DNA from: Chloroflexota bacterium
GTDB lineage: Bacteria; Chloroflexota; Anaerolineae; J102
Assembly (NCBI GenBank): GCA_003353825.1
Contig: PIVW01000088.1
Span: forward strand, 1 to 15,504
DNA length: 15,504 nucleotides
Reading direction: 5' to 3'
The notes under the pieces were generated by a model, which was not told the DNA's origin, did no database searches, and saw only the letters and a list, made by a program, of their open reading frames with translations. Below are positions 12,452-15,504 of the stretch, piece by piece. Position numbers and translations under genes: made by a program. Numbering within the stretch: position 1 is the stretch's first letter; each line of letters begins with the position of its first letter.

Positions 12452-14890
12452 ATGACAAAACCATCGAGTTCGAAAACGGCCAGAAAACGACGAATGAATG
12501 CCAAATCTGGCAGTACACGTGGTCGTTCGGCAGCGCGAAAGGGAAAGCGACGTACTCGACGCAAGAAATCTGGGAGCGAACAACTGCTGAAGGCGCTGTT
12601 GAATGGATCGGTGTGGGGCATCGTGCTGGTCATCTTGGGGCTATTTTCCGCCTTGGCTTTGCTGAGTGCTAACCGAGGGTCATTGACAGGTTGGTGGATA
12701 GAGCAACTCAGTCTCTTATTTGGCATCGGCGTTTATTGGTTGCCGGTCGTGCTCATTGTCTTGGGGATATTCCTCTATCTGCGCAGCAGTGGACATGCAG
12801 GCGCCTTTACCTTACCACGTCTCATCGGTTTCTTTTTGTTGTGGGTAGCAGTTCAAGGCGCCGCACATCTGATGGGCGTTGCCACCGGAACCGAAATCGA
12901 TCCGGGATCACCTGCCGGTGACTATGGCGGCATGATGGGGTGGTTCATTAGCCAGAGTTTAGTCACTGTGGTCGGAACCAGCCTGACCATGGTCGCATTG
13001 CTCATAGTCGCCTTGTTTGGTATCGTGCTGCTATTGGGAATGAGCCTGGATGATTTGGTAGCCTCCATTAGTGCGGCAGCCGCAACAGCAGCCGCATTTT
13101 TGGCATCCTTACCTCGACGTTGGCGTGATCGGCGCTCGGGCGTGATTCGAGTGCGGCCATCACGCTGGGAGCGTTTCAAGTTGTGGCTGGCCGCACGCCG
13201 TCGTGCTCGTGCGACCGTCGAAACCCCTGTTGATCACCCGAACAGCCCTGTTTCATCGCTTCCGTCGGATCCTATACCTGCCCCACCTGCTGAACCTGTA
13301 TCGCCGACCATGCGTATCATCGGTGGCGAGCAAACGATCTGGCGCCTGCCCCGCGTAGAGGACATCCTCGATGATTTTGGCAATGCCGATCTCACCGAAG
13401 AGGATCTGGCCGAACGCGCACACATTATCGAAGACACGCTGGGCTCCTTTGGTGTACCGGTGACGGTGGTCGAGGTCAATAAAGGGCCCGTTGTCACGCA
13501 GTTTGGTTTGCGCCCCGGCTATATCACCCGCAAGGTGCGAGGTGAGGAAAAGCGCATGAAAGTGCGTGTGAGCAAAATCCAGGCGTTGTCAAACGATCTC
13601 TCTCTGGCACTGGCTGCGTCTCCCATTCGTATCGAAGCGCCGGTCCCCGGCAGAAATATCGTGGGTTTGGAAGTACCCAATGCCAGTGTAGCCATGGTCT
13701 CATTGCGCAGTATTCTGGAATCAGAGGAATTCAAACGCCTAAAAGCACCACTGCGAGTCTGTCTTGGCCAAGATGTCTCCGGTAGTCCCGTGGCTGCCAG
13801 CCTCGCCCGTATGCCCCATCTACTTATCGCCGGTGCGACCGGGTCAGGTAAATCAGTCTGTGTCAATGCTGTCATCTGTTCATTGTTATTTCGTTATACG
13901 CCTGATGAATTGCGGTTTGTCATGGTCGATCCCAAACGTGTGGAATTGACCGGTTATAACGGCATCCCTCATCTGGTCGATAGTGTTGTCACTGATATCG
14001 AGAAGGTGGTGGGGGTACTGCACTGGGCCACGACTGAGATGGACCGGCGGTATAAGGATCTGGAAAAAGCAGGTGCTCGCAATGTCGATACCTATAATGC
14101 CAAACGACAGGCTGAAGGCAAAGCGATCATGCCATACATCGTCATCATCATCGACGAATTGGCCGATATCATGATGATGGCGCCTGACGATGTCGAACGC
14201 TCATTGGTTCGTATCGCCCAGATGGCACGTGCCACGGGCATTCACCTTGTCATTGCCACACAGCGTCCTTCAGTCAACGTCGTAACCGGTTTGATCAAAG
14301 CTAATTTCCCCTCACGTGTTGCCTTTGCCGTTACCAGCCAGATTGACTCACGCGTAATCCTTGATATCCCGGGCGCCGAGCGGCTGCTGGGCAGCGGTGA
14401 TATGTTATTCATGCGCCCCGATTCGGCCAAGCTCGCCCGCTTACAGGGCGCCTTTGTCTCTGACGTTGAAGTGAATCGTCTGGCGCGTTACTGGCGCGGC
14501 CAACGAGGAGGCGAGCGACAGGCAGATGTACGCCCCCTTCGCGGTGATATCGTTTCGTCCATACCTCAAGCCGATTTACCTGAAACACAGCCTACAGAAC
14601 AACGCCCCCTGTGGGATGACATGATGGCGCAAGCTGAAGTCGAAGCGAAAAAGGACGCCTTATTTGATCAGGCGGTGACCATCGTGCAGGAATCGGGGAA
14701 AGCTAGTGTCAGCCTCCTGCAGCGGCGTTTACGTATCGGCTATTCGCGCGCCGCTCGCCTGATCGATATGCTGGAGGAAGAAGGCATCGTGGGGCCGGAT
14801 CAGGGCGGGAGTCGTGGGCGTGAGGTGCTGATTGGTTCGCCCGAAGAAGCAGATGCGCTGGAGCCGACGGACGAGTTTGAGACTTTTTAA
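12452..14890 (+). CDS. ftsK: DNA translocase FtsK/SpoIIIE
   Basis: This membrane-anchored, ATP-driven double-stranded DNA pump clears chromosomes from the closing septum. The 812-residue protein has a very basic N-terminus (about residues 1-40), roughly four membrane helices up to residue 200 and a Pro-rich linker. The alpha/beta motor follows. Walker A is GATGSGKS (residues 461-468), Walker B is in YIVIIIDELAD (about 562-572), and TGIHLVIATQRPSVNVVTGLIKANFPSRVAF is the standard motor block. A C-terminal gamma winged helix (LFDQAVTIVQESGKASVSLLQRRLRIGYSRAARLIDMLEEEGIVGP) should recognise KOPS-type polar sequences. ATG 12452 is preferred; a GTG at 12425 would add nine residues, and neither has a Shine-Dalgarno. 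The linker is short compared with E. coli FtsK and similar to SpoIIIE. Confidence 0.95.
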   Translation: MTKPSSSKTARKRRMNAKSGSTRGRSAARKGKRRTRRKKSGSEQLLKALLNGSVWGIVLVILGLFSALALLSANRGSLTGWWIEQLSLLFGIGVYWLPVVLIVLGIFLYLRSSGHAGAFTLPRLIGFFLLWVAVQGAAHLMGVATGTEIDPGSPAGDYGGMMGWFISQSLVTVVGTSLTMVALLIVALFGIVLLLGMSLDDLVASISAAAATAAAFLASLPRRWRDRRSGVIRVRPSRWERFKLWLAARRRARATVETPVDHPNSPVSSLPSDPIPAPPAEPVSPTMRIIGGEQTIWRLPRVEDILDDFGNADLTEEDLAERAHIIEDTLGSFGVPVTVVEVNKGPVVTQFGLRPGYITRKVRGEEKRMKVRVSKIQALSNDLSLALAASPIRIEAPVPGRNIVGLEVPNASVAMVSLRSILESEEFKRLKAPLRVCLGQDVSGSPVAASLARMPHLLIAGATGSGKSVCVNAVICSLLFRYTPDELRFVMVDPKRVELTGYNGIPHLVDSVVTDIEKVVGVLHWATTEMDRRYKDLEKAGARNVDTYNAKRQAEGKAIMPYIVIIIDELADIMMMAPDDVERSLVRIAQMARATGIHLVIATQRPSVNVVTGLIKANFPSRVAFAVTSQIDSRVILDIPGAERLLGSGDMLFMRPDSAKLARLQGAFVSDVEVNRLARYWRGQRGGERQADVRPLRGDIVSSIPQADLPETQPTEQRPLWDDMMAQAEVEAKKDALFDQAVTIVQESGKASVSLLQRRLRIGYSRAARLIDMLEEEGIVGPDQGGSRGREVLIGSPEEADALEPTDEFETF

Positions 14891-15282
14891 AGGCTCCCCT
14901 GAAAAAGGGTGTTTGCCAGTAGAAACGCCGAAATTGTAAAGGGGGACAAGTACTCAGAATGAACCACGCCAGAAGATCCAAATTCCGTGTCAATTCCATG
15001 TTCATGCCGTAAACCTGGAGACCAAAAAACCAGGTAGAGTGCGCCTCTATGTTCGCTTTGATCCCAGTCTACTGTTCTACCGGTATCTGGTCTACTAAAT
15101 CTGCGTATGATACGTAGGCTTCGATCCATTTTTTTGCCACAGTGTCGTTGTCCGCGTATACTGAATATCCACTAACCATGCAAGATTCTTCGTCGTGGTA
15201 TTTTGCTTGCATGGTTTTGTTATATGTCTCTATATCGTTAGTTTCCCTTAACTTTAGTACCTTCAAAGGAGAAGATGAAACC
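14891..15282. other. Intergenic region between ftsK and the terminal lipoprotein gene
   Basis: This 392-bp region is more AT-rich than its neighbours. It contains a small hairpin ACCTGG/CCAGGT (15013-15018 and 15030-15035) with an 11-nt A-rich loop, and a minus-strand open frame that could encode 47 residues (15069-15212). On the plus strand it holds a weak promoter-like pair TTGCAT-N18-TATATC (15207-15236) and the AAGGAG ribosome site of the lipoprotein gene (15266-15271). I see no strong terminator for ftsK. Confidence 0.5.
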
Positions 15283-15504
15283 ATGACCAAACATCTCATT
15301 ATTTTACTGACCGTATTGCTTCTGGGCGCCTTAGTGCTTGCTGCATGCGGTGGCGGCGATCAACCAACCCCAGCTCCCACAGAGGCTCCAGCGCCCGAAC
15401 CGGAACCGACCCAGGCCCCTGAACCGACAGAAGCTCCGGCGCCCGAACCTGAACCGTCGTCGGACCGTGTATCGGCTCATCTCAAAGCTGGCGGCCGAGC
15501 GAAT
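15283..15504 (+). CDS. Lipoprotein with Pro/Glu-rich linker, 3' end outside the window
   Basis: The open frame runs from ATG 15283 to the last base of the window, 74 codons without a stop. It encodes a lipoprotein signal MTKHLIILLTVLLLGALVLAAC with the lipobox LAAC (Cys at residue 22), followed by GGGDQ. A linker then contains the repeated unit PTEAPAPEPEP. The first residues of the mature domain are SSDRVSAHLKAGGRAN. This N-terminal design is typical of Chloroflexota extracellular solute-binding proteins and other surface lipoproteins, but the functional domain is cut off, so the role is unknown. AAAGGAG ends about 11 nt before the ATG. A closer ATG (15275) leads to a stop after three codons. 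No terminator separates it from the ftsK region. Confidence 0.8.
   Translation, partial: MTKHLIILLTVLLLGALVLAACGGGDQPTPAPTEAPAPEPEPTQAPEPTEAPAPEPEPSSDRVSAHLKAGGRAN

Noticed and set aside
12691..12726. QLSLLF in the FtsK N-terminal part as a second clamp-binding motif
   Set aside because: It lies in or next to a membrane helix and would not be available to the cytosolic clamp.
14896..14909. CCCT-GAAAA-AGGG hairpin after ftsK as a terminator
   Set aside because: The stem has only four base pairs and no U-tract follows.

Overview
The window looks like chromosomal DNA of moderate GC from a member of the Chloroflexota, probably Anaerolineae or Caldilineae-like. This is inferred from gene content and style, not from a marker gene. 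The clues are lipoproteins with an ACGGG-type lipobox followed by Pro/Thr/Glu-rich linkers, a secreted protein with a long Thr-Pro linker and a YLPL-type C-terminal tail, RNase J directly followed by an FtsK/SpoIIIE translocase, and 7-bp tandem repeats between genes.

Positions 1-2595 are all read on the minus strand: an 8-oxoguanine deaminase, a 175-residue protein of unknown function, a 71-residue coiled-coil protein, and the start of an AlkA-type DNA glycosylase. The glycosylase overlaps the coiled-coil gene by 11 bp and is interrupted by an in-frame amber codon at 61-63. Positions 2845-4239 (plus) encode a secreted DNRLRE-domain protein. It converges on an RseP-type intramembrane protease (4335-5459, minus), with a hairpin between them. 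Next on the minus strand is a DUF4349 lipoprotein (5644-6579) with a strong terminator. Its leader carries a 113-bp MITE-like element with perfect 14-bp terminal inverted repeats and an 8-bp target duplication. A calcineurin-type phosphoesterase follows (6918-7661, minus).

After a 450-bp gap that holds a large heptamer array, everything to the right end is on the plus strand. TsaE, TsaB and RimI belong to the usual tRNA t6A / ribosomal N-acetylation gene neighbourhood. A family 4 uracil-DNA glycosylase overlaps rimI and ends in a textbook beta-clamp-binding peptide. RNase J starts at TTG, FtsK has its own sigma-70-like promoter, and a new lipoprotein gene runs off the right edge.

Functionally this is mostly housekeeping: tRNA modification, RNA decay, chromosome segregation and envelope proteolysis, plus three base-damage enzymes (AlkA-like, 8-oxoguanine deaminase, Udg4). 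I do not see a defence system, CRISPR array, prophage or biosynthetic cluster. The most unusual material is in the non-coding DNA (the MITE in a leader, the heptamer arrays, start codons placed almost at the predicted transcription start), together with the amber codon and the clamp motif.
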